Positions 14,927 through 24,044 of a DNA stretch of 64,000 nucleotides are shown one piece after another. Below the pieces are notes generated by a model, which saw only the letters and a program-made list of their open reading frames with translations, did no database searches and was not told the DNA's origin. Both the position numbers and the translations under genes were made by a program. The DNA lies in contig NZ_CP129235.1 in the NCBI RefSeq assembly GCF_030413635.1, forward strand, positions 744,001-808,000. Reading direction: 5' to 3'. Each line of letters starts with the position of its first letter. Position 1 is the stretch's first letter. This DNA comes from Planococcus shenhongbingii (GTDB taxonomy: Bacteria > Bacillota > Bacilli > Bacillales_A > Planococcaceae).

Positions 14927-15433
14927 ATGAGTAGAAAAGAAGTACTTTTCATTTTCAAAAATGAGCTTAGCAAATACTCGCCAGAACAGCTACGGCATAT
15001 TCCTGGAGAAGGAGTTTGGTCCATTGGGCAAATGTATGACCATATCATTGTAGTAGCGCATGAGTATCTCGATAATGTAGAAATATGTGCTGCATCAAAT
15101 GAAGAGCAATCTTTAGGTAAAACTATGGCTGGTAAGAAATTATTTAAAGATGGTGGATTTTCGCCTATTAAAATCAGACTTCCAGATGAAATGAATGCTC
15201 CGCCCAATAATTCAGATGGCAGAGAAAAATTGGCGAAAAGAATGGAAGAGGTAATTAGTAGGCTGGAGCATTGGGAAGCGGAAGTGACTTTAATCAATCC
15301 GAATTGTAAAGTTGAACACGGGGGATTCGGCTGGCTGAATGCAAAAGAATGGTTTGACTTAGTGGGGATGCATTCCCATCATCACTTGCGCCAAAAAGAC
15401 GAGCTTGAAAGTTATCTGAAAAAGGAAATGTAG
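14927..15433 (+). CDS. DinB-like metal-dependent four-helix protein
   Basis: A 168-residue protein of the DinB/YfiT superfamily, which places three histidines around a metal in a four-helix bundle. Here GVWSIGQMYDHI supplies the first histidine and GMHSHHHLRQKDEL the C-terminal pair. Members act as thiol-dependent transferases or have no known role. The ATG follows GGAGGGGAGAAA. A YCII-like gene lies 118 bases downstream in the same direction and may be co-transcribed. An alternative TTG-initiated frame at 15437 in the gap lacks support. Confidence 0.75.
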   Translation: MSRKEVLFIFKNELSKYSPEQLRHIPGEGVWSIGQMYDHIIVVAHEYLDNVEICAASNEEQSLGKTMAGKKLFKDGGFSPIKIRLPDEMNAPPNNSDGREKLAKRMEEVISRLEHWEAEVTLINPNCKVEHGGFGWLNAKEWFDLVGMHSHHHLRQKDELESYLKKEM

Positions 15434-15551
15434 TTTTTGAGTGATGTTAAGAAAACTTTTTTGGAAATTGGTTTTACGAATTTTGATTTTAGTCCCTTCG
15501 CTAAAATTTATAAAAAAAGGAAAAGTACGTATCTCAAAAGGAGGCTTTTAG

Positions 15552-15926
15552 ATGAAATACTTGTGCTTGGGTTACTTCAACAAGGAGAAGATGGAGGCAT
15601 TGCCAAAGGAAGAAATTGATGCCATCATGCTAGAATGCCAGCCTCATCTTGAGGAATTATACAAAAGTGGTCATGTGCTGGTAGATGCTGGCGTTGCACA
15701 AGAAGTGAAGAGCTTGCAGCGGGTTGGCGGGAAGATACAAGTTGGTGATGGCCATTTAACCCAGCTGGATAAACTCATTGGAAGTGCGTTCATACTAGAA
15801 GCCCAGAACATTGAAGAAGCAATCCAAGTGGCTTCTCTACACCCGACTGTGCAGGTCAGTCGAGGAGAACAACTTGGGTGGGAAATTGAGATCCGCCCAA
15901 TCGATTCCTTCGATATGAAAGACTAA
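15552..15926 (+). CDS. YCII-related protein
   Basis: A 124-residue YciI/YCII-type ferredoxin-like fold protein. It has MKYLCLGYFNKEKMEALP at the start, a long helix, DKLIGSAFILEAQNIEEAIQ in the second half (the usual G-x-F-I-x-E-A strand-helix) and HPTV near the end. Such proteins are small putative enzymes with a conserved His-Asp pair. It has a clear AAAAGGAGG Shine-Dalgarno nine bases before ATG. It likely forms a two-gene unit with the DinB-like protein. Another member of the superfamily is encoded at 17874. Confidence 0.75.
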   Translation: MKYLCLGYFNKEKMEALPKEEIDAIMLECQPHLEELYKSGHVLVDAGVAQEVKSLQRVGGKIQVGDGHLTQLDKLIGSAFILEAQNIEEAIQVASLHPTVQVSRGEQLGWEIEIRPIDSFDMKD

Positions 15927-15966
15927 AGAGATTGCAGAGGCAAGCCCTTTGTTCTTGTTCACTATG

Positions 15967-16407
15967 TTACTTTAAATCAAAAATGCCTTTCCCCGTTTCA
16001 AAATCTATCGGCAATGAGGAATGTTCATGGACAATCGCCCATGAGTCCTCTACTTTTTTCAGTCCAAAGGTGAACCGGTTGGTTGTCTGCTGAAGCTGCA
16101 CACCTGATTCCTTTTGATATCCTGTATAAGTCACCGTGCAATGTACAAAAGCCAAGGTTGAAGTTTCTTCAATTACGATATCGTTAAAAGCGACTTTAAG
16201 GAGAACTTCCCCTTCACTCAGGCCATTGAACCATTCGGATATATTCGCTTTCCATGAAGAGATCCCTTTGCTTTCCCAGCTTTCCCAACAATCATAGAGG
16301 TGGATTTCAGAAGCATACAAGGACAATAATTTCTCAACGTCTTTTTCTTGAATTGCGGTTCTGTACGTTTCAAGGACATCTTGCACATCAGAAAAATTCT
16401 GCGTCAT
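15967..16407 (-). CDS. SnoaL/NTF2-like protein
   Basis: A 146-residue protein with the cone-shaped NTF2 fold pattern: an N-terminal helix (VLETYRTAIQEKDVEKLLSL), YASEIHLYDCWESWESKG, then alternating strands ending in RFTFGLKKVEDSWAIVHEHS, the classical last strand of DUF4440/SnoaL-like proteins. They bind small hydrophobic molecules or act as isomerases and hydrolases; no catalytic assignment is possible here. AAAGGGGA precedes the ATG. It converges with the YCII gene, separated by only 40 bases. Confidence 0.75.
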   Translation of the reverse strand: MTQNFSDVQDVLETYRTAIQEKDVEKLLSLYASEIHLYDCWESWESKGISSWKANISEWFNGLSEGEVLLKVAFNDIVIEETSTLAFVHCTVTYTGYQKESGVQLQQTTNRFTFGLKKVEDSWAIVHEHSSLPIDFETGKGIFDLK

Positions 16408-16754
16408 GAATGTCTTCCCCTTTCCTGATTACGAAATAACAAAATGTTACTGAGCCCTTAAGGCTATCTAATCTTAATACGGCGTTCAGCCTGTTTTTCC
16501 TGCTTTGAAATTACAGGTCTATTCTTTGATACAGGGAGCAATTAACACCAATAGAAGAGGAAGTATTTTAGTAAGATTTCGTCAAAGGTACGGTATGCAT
16601 AAAAAAACTATAATCGGAAGTTTTATATTTGAGTTAAAGAATTCAAAAAACCAGTGACCTCTTATTAAAGGTGACTGGTTTTTTAAAATTTAATGCAAAA
16701 TAAAGCTTGAATTGATGCAACTTATCTCTAAAAATGGCATCAATCACTAACAGA
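16408..16754. other. Intergenic region with bidirectional terminator
   Basis: No gene seen. A terminator for the YitT-like gene lies at 16645-16684; the remainder is unassigned. Confidence 0.5.
16645..16684 (-). terminator. Bidirectional intrinsic terminator
   Basis: AAAAAACCAGT and ACCT (16645-16660) pair with AGGT and ACTGGTTTTTT (16669-16684). Runs of A and T on both sides make it usable on either strand; it lies just after the YitT-like gene. Confidence 0.85.
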
Positions 16755-17630
16755 TCAGTGAATATCGCGCTTTTTAAAACTTCCGCCTCTGACTTCAGCT
16801 GCGTCGTAAACGACGATGAATGCGTTGCTGTCTATTTCGTAGATGATTTCTTTCATCTTGCTGTCTTCGAGCCGGTTGATGATGCAAGTAATTTCTTTGT
16901 GTTCCTCATTCGTGTAGGCGCCTTTGACGATGCTGTAAGTAGCATTGCGGCCGAGGCGGTCGTAGATGGTCTGGACGAGCAGCTCGGGTTCACGCGAAAT
17001 GATTTTATACGTTTTGGAGCCGCTGAATCCTTCTTCGACCAAGTTAATCACTTTGGATGCGATGAAATAAGCGATTCCGGAAAGGAAAGCGCCTTTCAGG
17101 CCGAAGACGAAGGAAACGATGATAAAAACGAATACATTAAGGAATAGGATCATATCACTCGTTCCGAATGGCAATTTGCGTGACAGCAGCACGGCCAGCA
17201 TGTCAATGCCGTCGAGCGCACCGCCGTTTCGAAGAGCAAGACCCATGCCAATGCCGATGATGATTCCGCCGATGACGGTGACCAGCAAGGTATCGTTTTC
17301 AACGATGGTCGGAACATGGTGCATGACCGTCGTTGCATAGGCGAGGGAAGCGATGCCAATGACGGAGTAGATGGCAAAGCTTCTGCCGATTTGTTTATAG
17401 CCTAAATAGACGAACGGGATGTTCAGGACAGCAATCAGCAAGCCAAGCGGCAAGTCGGATAATTGGGAACCGACGATGCTGATGCCCGTGATTCCACCAT
17501 CCGATACATTGTTCGGGATCAGCACGGCTTCAAGGCCGTATGCGGTGATAAAGGCTCCGATGATGATAGGAAGCGCTCTTAAAAGCATTTTAGCTTTACT
17601 CGTTTTGCTTTTTGTTGCAGTTGGGTTCAT
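16755..17630 (-). CDS. YitT family membrane protein
   Basis: A 291-residue protein. The N-terminal 190 residues carry five to six membrane segments with the YitT signatures IIIGAFITAYGLEAVLIPN, NVSDGGITGISI and LRNGGALDGIDMLAVLLSR. The C-terminal 95 residues are the soluble DUF2179 domain (GSKTYKIISREPELLVQTIY, EITCIINRLE, DAAEVRGGSF). The family is common in Bacillota; its transport substrate is not established. GAAGGGGA lies before the ATG at 17630. Confidence 0.88.
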   Translation of the reverse strand: MNPTATKSKTSKAKMLLRALPIIIGAFITAYGLEAVLIPNNVSDGGITGISIVGSQLSDLPLGLLIAVLNIPFVYLGYKQIGRSFAIYSVIGIASLAYATTVMHHVPTIVENDTLLVTVIGGIIIGIGMGLALRNGGALDGIDMLAVLLSRKLPFGTSDMILFLNVFVFIIVSFVFGLKGAFLSGIAYFIASKVINLVEEGFSGSKTYKIISREPELLVQTIYDRLGRNATYSIVKGAYTNEEHKEITCIINRLEDSKMKEIIYEIDSNAFIVVYDAAEVRGGSFKKRDIH

Positions 17631-17873
17631 TCTATTTTCCCCTTCTCTGAAGTTTCGTGATGGATTTTTTTCACTCCAATTAATAAATATAACCTTATTT
17701 TGGCTTTTTTAGTAGGAAAACTTGAAGAGAACGAGAAAGAAGCGCGGACCTGTAATAGATAATTTATTTAAAAAAGGGATTGGAACCGGGTGTCTTGAAT
17801 TTTATTAAGGATGAGCAAAATTATAGTAAGAGTTGAAGGTCAAAGGCTGCAGCCTTAAAAAGGAGGAATTTCC

Positions 17874-18260
17874 ATGCTGTTTATGTTGATAGTTAAAGCT
17901 TCACCCAGTTCGGAAGGCGGCAAGCGCCCAAGCACGGAGTTGATAGAAGCCATGTCCAGGTATAACGAGGAGTTAAAGGAAGCGGGCGTTCGGGTTATGG
18001 CAGAAGGGCTTCATCCCAGTTCGAACGGAATTCGCCTTTCATATGTGAAGCCTGGTGAAAAGCCTGTGGTTACAGAAGGGCCTTTTGCAAACCCAAAAGA
18101 ATTAATTTCCGGTTTCATTTTGATTGATGTGAAATCGAGGAAAGAGGCCATCGAATGGGCTATGCGGATGCCGGACCCGATTGGATATGGCGAAGGTGAG
18201 ATTGAATTGTGTCAAGTGTTCGAAGGGCCAATGGAGAGTTCGGAAAAGCAGTCTGATTAA
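17874..18260 (+). CDS. YCII/DGPF-type protein
   Basis: A 128-residue dimeric alpha/beta-barrel protein related to the DGPFAETKE family. The start MLFMLIVKASPSSEGGK, the mid-segment VTEGPFANPKELISGFILID (matching the GPFAETKE motif) and the C-terminal PDPIGYGEGEIELCQVFE are diagnostic. AAAGGAGGA gives a strong start. In many genomes such genes sit beside ECF sigma factors, but none is present here. A quinone-oxidoreductase-like gene follows 60 bases later, possibly in the same transcript. Confidence 0.85.
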   Translation: MLFMLIVKASPSSEGGKRPSTELIEAMSRYNEELKEAGVRVMAEGLHPSSNGIRLSYVKPGEKPVVTEGPFANPKELISGFILIDVKSRKEAIEWAMRMPDPIGYGEGEIELCQVFEGPMESSEKQSD

Positions 18261-18320
18261 GCTCCACTTGGACGCTAGCATGGCTGGTGGCTTTTCATCG
18301 GAAAAAAAGGGGGACGGAAA

Positions 18321-19292
18321 ATGAAAGCCATGGTCTGCACCCGATACGGGCCACCGGAAGTTTTGGAGCTGCAACAGCTCGATAAGCCCGTACCGAAAGA
18401 TGATGAAATTCTGATAAAAGTTCATGCGTCCACTGTAACAGCGGGGGATTGCGAGATACGGAGCTTTAAATTTCCGGTGTTATTGTGGATTCCGCTGCGG
18501 CTGTTTTTTGGCGTGCGGAAACCGAGATTGAATGTGCTGGGGCAGGAATTCGCCGGAGAAGTTGAAGTTGCGGGAGATGAGCAGACGTTATTCAAAAAAG
18601 GGGACCGTGTATTTGGTGCGACTGGATTGAAGCTTGGCGCGTATGCCGACTACCTTTGCCTTCCCAGCAGCTCTGCCATCGCCCGAATGCCGGAAGGGTT
18701 GAGTTTTGAAGAAGCCGCCACCATCCCGACAGGCGGAATGAATGCCTTATTTTTTCTTCGAAAAGCGAAAATCCAAACCGGCCAGAAAGTGCTCATTATC
18801 GGAGCCGGCGGAAGCATCGGCACGATGGCCGTTCAGCTCGCCAAAAATTCAGGCGCTGAAGTGACGGCCATCGACAGCGGGGAAAAGTTGGACATGCTCT
18901 TATCCATCGGTGCAGACAACGTAATCGATTATCGGCAAGAAGACTTTACTGCAAATGGCGAAACCTATGACGTGATTTTCGATGTTGCGGGAAAAAGCCC
19001 TTTTTCGAAAACCATCAACTCATTGAAGCCTAAAGGCATTTACCTGATGGGCAATCCGAGCCTTTCCCAAATGTTCCGGAGGCTTTTGCCGACGAAAAAA
19101 GGCAACCGGAAAATCATAGCGGGAGCGGCCAGTTATAAAGCCGAAGATTTACGCTATCTGAGTAAACTGTTGGCAGAGGGCAAGATCAAGCCGGTCATTG
19201 ACCAAGTATTCCCGCTGGAGCAGCTGCGCCAAGCTCATTATTATGTGGAGAGTGGAATGAAGAAGGGGAATGTTGTCATTGCTAATCGATGA
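18321..19292 (+). CDS. Zinc-free medium-chain dehydrogenase (quinone oxidoreductase type)
   Basis: A 323-residue MDR protein. The GroES-like half has VHASTVTAGDCEIR and VLGQEFAGEVE, and the Rossmann half has VLIIGAGGSIGTMAVQLAKN. NVIDYRQEDF is the familiar segment before the active-site loop. No catalytic or structural zinc cysteines are seen, so a NAD(P)H-dependent quinone or enone reductase is more likely than an alcohol dehydrogenase. GGGGG-rich Shine-Dalgarno before ATG 18321. No neighbouring pathway genes point to a substrate. Confidence 0.85.
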   Translation: MKAMVCTRYGPPEVLELQQLDKPVPKDDEILIKVHASTVTAGDCEIRSFKFPVLLWIPLRLFFGVRKPRLNVLGQEFAGEVEVAGDEQTLFKKGDRVFGATGLKLGAYADYLCLPSSSAIARMPEGLSFEEAATIPTGGMNALFFLRKAKIQTGQKVLIIGAGGSIGTMAVQLAKNSGAEVTAIDSGEKLDMLLSIGADNVIDYRQEDFTANGETYDVIFDVAGKSPFSKTINSLKPKGIYLMGNPSLSQMFRRLLPTKKGNRKIIAGAASYKAEDLRYLSKLLAEGKIKPVIDQVFPLEQLRQAHYYVESGMKKGNVVIANR

Positions 19293-19440
19293 TGCGAGTC
19301 AATCTATACTGAACATTAAAATTCTATCCATATGTAAAAAAAATTTTAGCTAAGTTGCTGCAACACACGAGTATTTATAATCCATACAATGCCACTCCTG
19401 CAACCTTCAGGATGTGGCTTCTTCGTGTTATCCCCATCAG

Positions 19441-19492
19441 AAAAAGCTGTCCCAAAAAGCCGTTATTCACAACTTTTCCAGACAGCCCTCAC
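19441..19492 (-). terminator. Probable terminator of the NCS1 permease gene
   Basis: On the minus strand GGCTGTC pairs with GACAGCT over a 30-base loop and runs into TTTTTC. The long loop lowers confidence. Confidence 0.45.
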
Positions 19493-19514
19493 AGCAGGAA
19501 TCATTTTCAATCCA

Positions 19515-20918
19515 TCAGGCAATATAATCATCTTTATTTACATCTGTCGCTTCCACTTTCTCATAGTAAGCACCTTTTGTGATCAGCGCCAAAACCACTG
19601 TCATGACAGCTGCCATCAGCGCGGCTAAGAAAGCGGCGGTGCTTTGGAGGAAAAGTCCGAAATAACCAAGTGCAGCAACGGTTCCGATTATAGTCGGTAC
19701 AAGAAGTGAAACTACGCCGACGGGATTCCATTTAAACAAATTCTCTTGCCTTGCGTCGTAATAGGGGGGGCCGATTTTCAGCAATTTTTTCACGATGAGC
19801 GCATCGGTTACGAGAATCGCAGCCCACGACATTAGCGCTACCCCCTGGAATGTCATCGCTGTTTGCAGGTGGTCGATGATGCCGCCAAGCATCAGCGCCA
19901 TGGCCGTAACAGCTGCCACGACTACCCAGAAGCGCCGGCCTGGAGTGAACCGGAACATATTTTCAAAAAAGCTCGATAGTGAAAGCGAAGCGCTGTAAAT
20001 ATTGGTGATATTGATGCGGACTTGCGTCAATACGGTAAACAGTACACCGCCGAGTCCGAGCAGGATGACGATGTAAACGCCCGGGTTCGATTCGCCGATT
20101 CGGACCCCGAACCAGATGCCGAGGCAGCCCATGACGCCGAAACAGAAAATCTGCGGAATAAAACCGATTGCGATGGAGCCGATTTTCAAATCTTTCGGCT
20201 TCAGGAAACGCGCATAATCGGAAGCGATCAGCGCTGTCAGCCCCATGATGCCGTGTTGCATCCCGATGCATAATAATAAAGCTGTGCCGCCGATCTGGGC
20301 ACCTTCTGGCATGTACGTCCAAAAACTTCCATCGTAGACAGATGGACGGTTGTAAGCAACGACGATTGCCGCGATTAAAAAAATACCGAAAATCGGCAAG
20401 GACCATTTTTGAAGTTTGTCCAATTGTTTGATGCCGAACCAGTTTAAGGGGATAACCAATGAACCAAAGATGACGATAAGAATCCACTGGGGGATTACGG
20501 GAAAATATGCATGGATAGCGGTCACCAGGATCATGCCTTCAAAAGCACAGTACATGATGAAATTTGATGCGTAAATCAAAGAAGTAAGCGAGGCTCCGAT
20601 GTAACCGAATCCTCCTCGGGATAGTAAATTGACGTTCATTCCCGACTTAGCGGACAGGTAGACGATAAAGGAACCGACAATGCCCGCTGCTATAATCGCA
20701 TAGGCAGCTGAAATGAGGGCATTCGCTGCTCCGAATTGAAGTGCCATAACACTGCCCATCTGGAAATAGAAAATGGCCGTCGCGATTCCGAATGTAATGT
20801 TCGTGATGCTTAGCCAGCCCATTCTCCGGTATTCCCGCGGAATTTTGTCCAAAGAATAATCCTTTTTCCTGTTTTCTTCCATTTCTCGTTCAAGATCTAC
20901 AGCAGAATCAGTTCTCAT
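19515..20918 (-). CDS. NCS1 family nucleobase (cytosine-type) permease
   Basis: A 467-residue cytoplasmic membrane transporter with twelve hydrophobic segments. NITFGIATAIFYFQMGS in the first helices, the acidic N-terminal tail with DYSLDKIPREYRRMGW, SLPIFGIFLI and IASDYARFLKP match the CodB/PurP branch of nucleobase:cation symporters. Cytosine or another nucleobase is the likely substrate, but no deaminase or riboswitch lies next to it. The start is well set by AAGGAGCTGAC before ATG 20918. It is flanked by terminators and so is monocistronic. Confidence 0.85.
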   Translation of the reverse strand: MRTDSAVDLEREMEENRKKDYSLDKIPREYRRMGWLSITNITFGIATAIFYFQMGSVMALQFGAANALISAAYAIIAAGIVGSFIVYLSAKSGMNVNLLSRGGFGYIGASLTSLIYASNFIMYCAFEGMILVTAIHAYFPVIPQWILIVIFGSLVIPLNWFGIKQLDKLQKWSLPIFGIFLIAAIVVAYNRPSVYDGSFWTYMPEGAQIGGTALLLCIGMQHGIMGLTALIASDYARFLKPKDLKIGSIAIGFIPQIFCFGVMGCLGIWFGVRIGESNPGVYIVILLGLGGVLFTVLTQVRINITNIYSASLSLSSFFENMFRFTPGRRFWVVVAAVTAMALMLGGIIDHLQTAMTFQGVALMSWAAILVTDALIVKKLLKIGPPYYDARQENLFKWNPVGVVSLLVPTIIGTVAALGYFGLFLQSTAAFLAALMAAVMTVVLALITKGAYYEKVEATDVNKDDYIA

Positions 20919-21183
20919 GTCAGCTCCTTCTTTCCTATTTAGATTTCTGCAGTGCCTGTTTTGTGTAAATAAAAAACAATGAAATGTATGGCAATATTAA
21001 AAATCAATGCCAAGGCATAGACATCCTCTTGAGTGAAAAAATCCGAAATGGTTCCAGTAATTTATTCTTTATATCTTTCCGTACCCGCTCTTACCGTATT
21101 TTAGGCATTAAAAGAGCTTGTCGGTATTGAACACTATTTAAGAAATACAGTGAACTTATTTTGCAATTAAACAAAACAAAAAA
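20919..21183. other. Intergenic region upstream of the permease
   Basis: No gene, purine-box or riboswitch-like fold recognised. Confidence 0.4.
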
Positions 21184-21219
21184 CATCAGCTTCGAAATCG
21201 GTTGATTTCGAAGCTGATG
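21184..21219 (-). terminator. Intrinsic terminator of arr
   Basis: A perfect 16-bp stem CATCAGCTTCGAAATC/GATTTCGAAGCTGATG with a GGTT loop; minus-strand reading continues into six T residues. Confidence 0.85.
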
Positions 21220-21280
21220 CTCATCTCTTTATTTTAGCCAATAATGTGAGAGGACTAATCAGCAATGTCCTTTTAAAAAT

Positions 21281-21697
21281 TCAGTCCAATATAATCGCCT
21301 TTCCTTGTTCCCGCAAGGCTTTTAAAGAAGCCAGCATATGATTGATTTGTTCATCGGAATGCCGTTCCCAAGATCCCAATTCAGCAACGATCTTCAGAGG
21401 GGATTTGGATCGGTACGAGCGTGTTGGATTGCCGGGAAACCGTTTGTCGGTCAAGTTCGGATCATTTTCAAAATCGCCCAGTGGTTCGACCAGATAAATT
21501 CTTTCTTTGGCGTTGGAGGCTGCGAGTTCCGCTCCCCATTTGGCAGCTTCCAATGTGGCCGTGAAATAGATGTAATTGGATTTCTTGTCCTGGTAATTGG
21601 ATAAATTCTGCGCCTCCAATAAATCACCGATCTTCAATTGGGCTTTTGTTCCGTGAAAGAAAGGACCGGGGTCTAAGACATCTTTTTTGTCATTCAT
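21281..21697 (-). CDS. arr: Rifampin ADP-ribosyltransferase
   Basis: A 138-residue NAD-dependent enzyme that inactivates rifamycins by ADP-ribosylation. The match to the Arr family runs along the whole chain: FFHGTKAQLKIGDLLEAQ (catalytic-site His15), SNYIYFTATLEAAKWGAELA, RIYLVEPLGDFENDPN and LTDKRFPGNPTRSYRSKSPL, which includes Asp84 in the position of the family's essential Asp. Length is normal. AGGAGG lies ten bases before ATG 21697. No integron, transposon or plasmid gene surrounds it, so it is probably a resident chromosomal gene, as in other environmental Bacillales. Resistance itself is predicted, not shown. Confidence 0.92.
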   Translation of the reverse strand: MNDKKDVLDPGPFFHGTKAQLKIGDLLEAQNLSNYQDKKSNYIYFTATLEAAKWGAELAASNAKERIYLVEPLGDFENDPNLTDKRFPGNPTRSYRSKSPLKIVAELGSWERHSDEQINHMLASLKALREQGKAIILD

Positions 21698-21844
21698 ACG
21701 GATCTGCCTCCTGTGCTATTCGCATTGTATAAAACAGTATAGGGCAGGGATTCGGAGAAAAACAGTCTGTAAATCATTTTTTATTAGCGGTATAATGGTA
21801 GTAGAGAGAGTGATATCGAACAACCAAGTTCAATAAAAATTGCG

Positions 21845-21890
21845 AAAGACCTCCATTTTCGAATCTGGTGATTCTAGAACGGAGGTCTTT
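21845..21890 (-). terminator. Hairpin, probable terminator of the symporter gene
   Basis: AAAGACCTCC (21845-21854) pairs with GGAGGTCTTT (21881-21890) with further inner pairing (GAATC/GATTC). The flanks are only weakly T-rich. Confidence 0.6.
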
Positions 21891-22001
21891 AACTTGCAGC
21901 TGTATAAGACCCGGTCTGTTGGACCGCGAAATGCTTCCTGGAACTGATCAGCTTTTGCAGCGCACAGTTAAAGCTGTTATTGTTCTGCTGCAAATTGCCG
22001 T

Positions 22002-23000
22002 CTATTTCGATGGTCTTTTTACATCAGCTAAAGAATTGTGATTTGACTGCACTTCTGCAATGTCCTTGTCTTTTGGCACTTCATGTTTTGCCCAGTAGGA
22101 AGCGAGAAACGTGCCGGTTATCACTTGCCATGCCGAGGCGAAGGCACTTGGCAATGCGGCAAGCGGTGTGAAATATGCTGAAGCCAGGGCTACTCCGAGA
22201 CCGGAGTTTTGCATGCCGACTTCGATTGAAATGGCGCGCTGATCCTGAGGAGACAGTTTTAAGGCTTTCGCTGCGTAATATCCGAGCAGCAGCCCGAAGC
22301 CATTGTGCAGCAGGACTGCTGCAAATACGAGAATGCCTGCCGCAGCAATATTATCTTTATTGTTGGCCACGATTGCTGACACAATAATGGTGATGGCCGC
22401 AATGGAGATTAAAGGCAAGACGGATACGCTTTTTCGGGTAACCACAGGCAGGAATTTACTGATTAACAAGCCTAGGATAATTGGAATGATGATCACTTGT
22501 ATGATGAACATGAACATGGAAATCGGATCAACTGGCAGCCATTGCCCTGCAAATATTAACAGCAGAAAAGGCGTCATAATAGGCGCCAGCAAAGTAGAGG
22601 CACTTGTCATGGTGATGGAGAGAGGGACGTTTCCTTTTGCCAAATAGACCATGACATTTGAAGAAGTTCCCCCGGGTACGCTGCCCAGCAAAACCAATCC
22701 TGCCGCAAGTTCTGCAGGCAATCTCAATAAGTACGCAATGATAAAGGCGATTGTTGGCATGATTGAGAACTGTGCGGTTACTCCTATTAGAACCGGGATT
22801 GGATTTGTAAACACTAATTTAAAGTCGGATGCTTTTAACGTAAGCCCCATACCGAACATGACGACGCCGAGTAAGAGGGTGATGTACGCACCAAATGAAG
22901 AAAACAGACTTGGAACCATAAAAGCAAGCACGGAACACACGATGACGATCAATGCGAAATACTTGCCGGCTAGACTGCTGATTTTGTCGAGCCCTTTCAT
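22002..23000 (-). CDS. Bile acid:sodium symporter (BASS) family transporter
   Basis: A 332-residue membrane protein with nine to ten helices. The family marks are GVVMFGMGLTLKASDF in the second helix pair, LLGSVPGGTSSNVMVYLAKG (the crossover region that binds sodium) and SIEVGMQNSGLGVALA (the second crossover). BASS proteins take up organic anions with sodium; bacterial members carry pantoate, pyruvate-like or sulfonated anions. The substrate here is unknown. GGAGGG precedes ATG 23000. It is not evidently co-transcribed with arr, since a hairpin separates them. Confidence 0.88.
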   Translation of the reverse strand: MKGLDKISSLAGKYFALIVIVCSVLAFMVPSLFSSFGAYITLLLGVVMFGMGLTLKASDFKLVFTNPIPVLIGVTAQFSIMPTIAFIIAYLLRLPAELAAGLVLLGSVPGGTSSNVMVYLAKGNVPLSITMTSASTLLAPIMTPFLLLIFAGQWLPVDPISMFMFIIQVIIIPIILGLLISKFLPVVTRKSVSVLPLISIAAITIIVSAIVANNKDNIAAAGILVFAAVLLHNGFGLLLGYYAAKALKLSPQDQRAISIEVGMQNSGLGVALASAYFTPLAALPSAFASAWQVITGTFLASYWAKHEVPKDKDIAEVQSNHNSLADVKRPSK

Positions 23001-23132
23001 TTTGACCCTCCGTTTCTGAATTTAGTCCAAAGAATGATAGTTGAACATGAGTAGCAACATTTTTAATTTGAGTATAGTTTTGAACGGCTAATTCTCTGCG
23101 GTTTCTGGAGGGAATAGGCTTTTGTTGCTGCG

Positions 23133-23699
23133 TTAGATCGCTTTCACAAACTTCGCCGGCACTCCGGCAACCACTGTATTGGCTGGGACATCTTTCGTCA
23201 CTACGGCACCTGCCGCAACAACTGAATTGTCACCGATTGTCACGCCGGGCAGGATCATGGCACTGGAACCGATCCAGGCATTTTTGCCGATGACCACAGG
23301 TGAGGAGTAGGTTGTGTTCCGGGTTTCCAAAGGCAGTCCGTGATTCAGTGTGGCAATCGTGACATTCATCCCGATTTGTGAACCGCTGCCTATTTGGATT
23401 CCTCCTCGGTCCTGGAACGAGCAGCCGGTGTTGAAGAAGACGTTCTTTCCGATGGTGATATTTTTACCGAAGTCGGTGTAGAACGGAGGGAAGCACATGA
23501 ACGACGGATCGACAGTGCTGCCGGTCAGTTCACTGAAAAGCTCCACGATTTCTTCTTTTGAATGATAGGAAGTGTTCAGTTCCATGGTGATCCTTTGCGC
23601 TTCAAAGCTGCATTGCACCAATAATCCATATAATTCTTGATCGTCGGCTGGGATGGAGTTGCCTTTCCGGCAAAAATCGATAAATTCGTTCATGTCCAT
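23133..23699 (-). CDS. Sugar O-acetyltransferase (LacA/Maa type, left-handed beta helix)
   Basis: A 188-residue acetyl-CoA-dependent hexapeptide-repeat transferase. The Maa-type N-terminal helical cap (RITMELNTSY) is followed by FPPFYTDFGKNITIGKNVFF, the catalytic histidine in TLNHGLPLETRN, then hexapeptide repeats ending VIGKNAWIGSSAMILPGVTI and VVAGVPAKFVK. Maltose, galactoside or related sugars are the usual acceptors. AAAGGTGG nine bases before ATG 23699 sets the start. It stands alone on the minus strand. Confidence 0.9.
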   Translation of the reverse strand: MDMNEFIDFCRKGNSIPADDQELYGLLVQCSFEAQRITMELNTSYHSKEEIVELFSELTGSTVDPSFMCFPPFYTDFGKNITIGKNVFFNTGCSFQDRGGIQIGSGSQIGMNVTIATLNHGLPLETRNTTYSSPVVIGKNAWIGSSAMILPGVTIGDNSVVAAGAVVTKDVPANTVVAGVPAKFVKAI

Positions 23700-23981
23700 T
23701 GTTTATTGCCACCTTTCTTTTAGGTCTGACCGAGATTCGGCTGCCGCATTCAGGTTTGATCAAACTGCTTGTTGTTTGTTGATCTTCTTATAAAATATAA
23801 TTTAACACATAAATTGAATAAACAAAGTTGGAATGTTCCATACTTAATGTATCGAGGGGGGCAAGTCGTTGAAGATATCTTGGGAAATGGTGGACAGACA
23901 ATTAAGGTTCAGGGGAATGCTGTTAAGCTGGCTGGTGCGGAACGGCGTAATTAAAGGGAGAATCATCATTCCTTAAAATTT

Positions 23982-23993
23982 ACATACGTATGT
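23982..23993. promoter_or_regulatory. Perfect 12-bp palindrome, possible operator of the aspartate dehydrogenase gene
   Basis: ACATACGTATGT lies 52 bases upstream of ATG 24045, in promoter position. Such dyads are typical of TetR- or PadR-type sites; no cognate regulator is adjacent. Confidence 0.4.
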
Positions 23994-24044
23994 CATAATC
24001 ATGGTAGTGTTGATTTTTGTTTTAAATAGATGAGGAGGCCAATC

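Noticed and set aside
15437..15619. TTG-initiated 60-codon frame between the DinB-like and YCII-like genes
   Set aside because: It overlaps the strong Shine-Dalgarno and start of the YCII-like gene, and its sequence is not coding-like.
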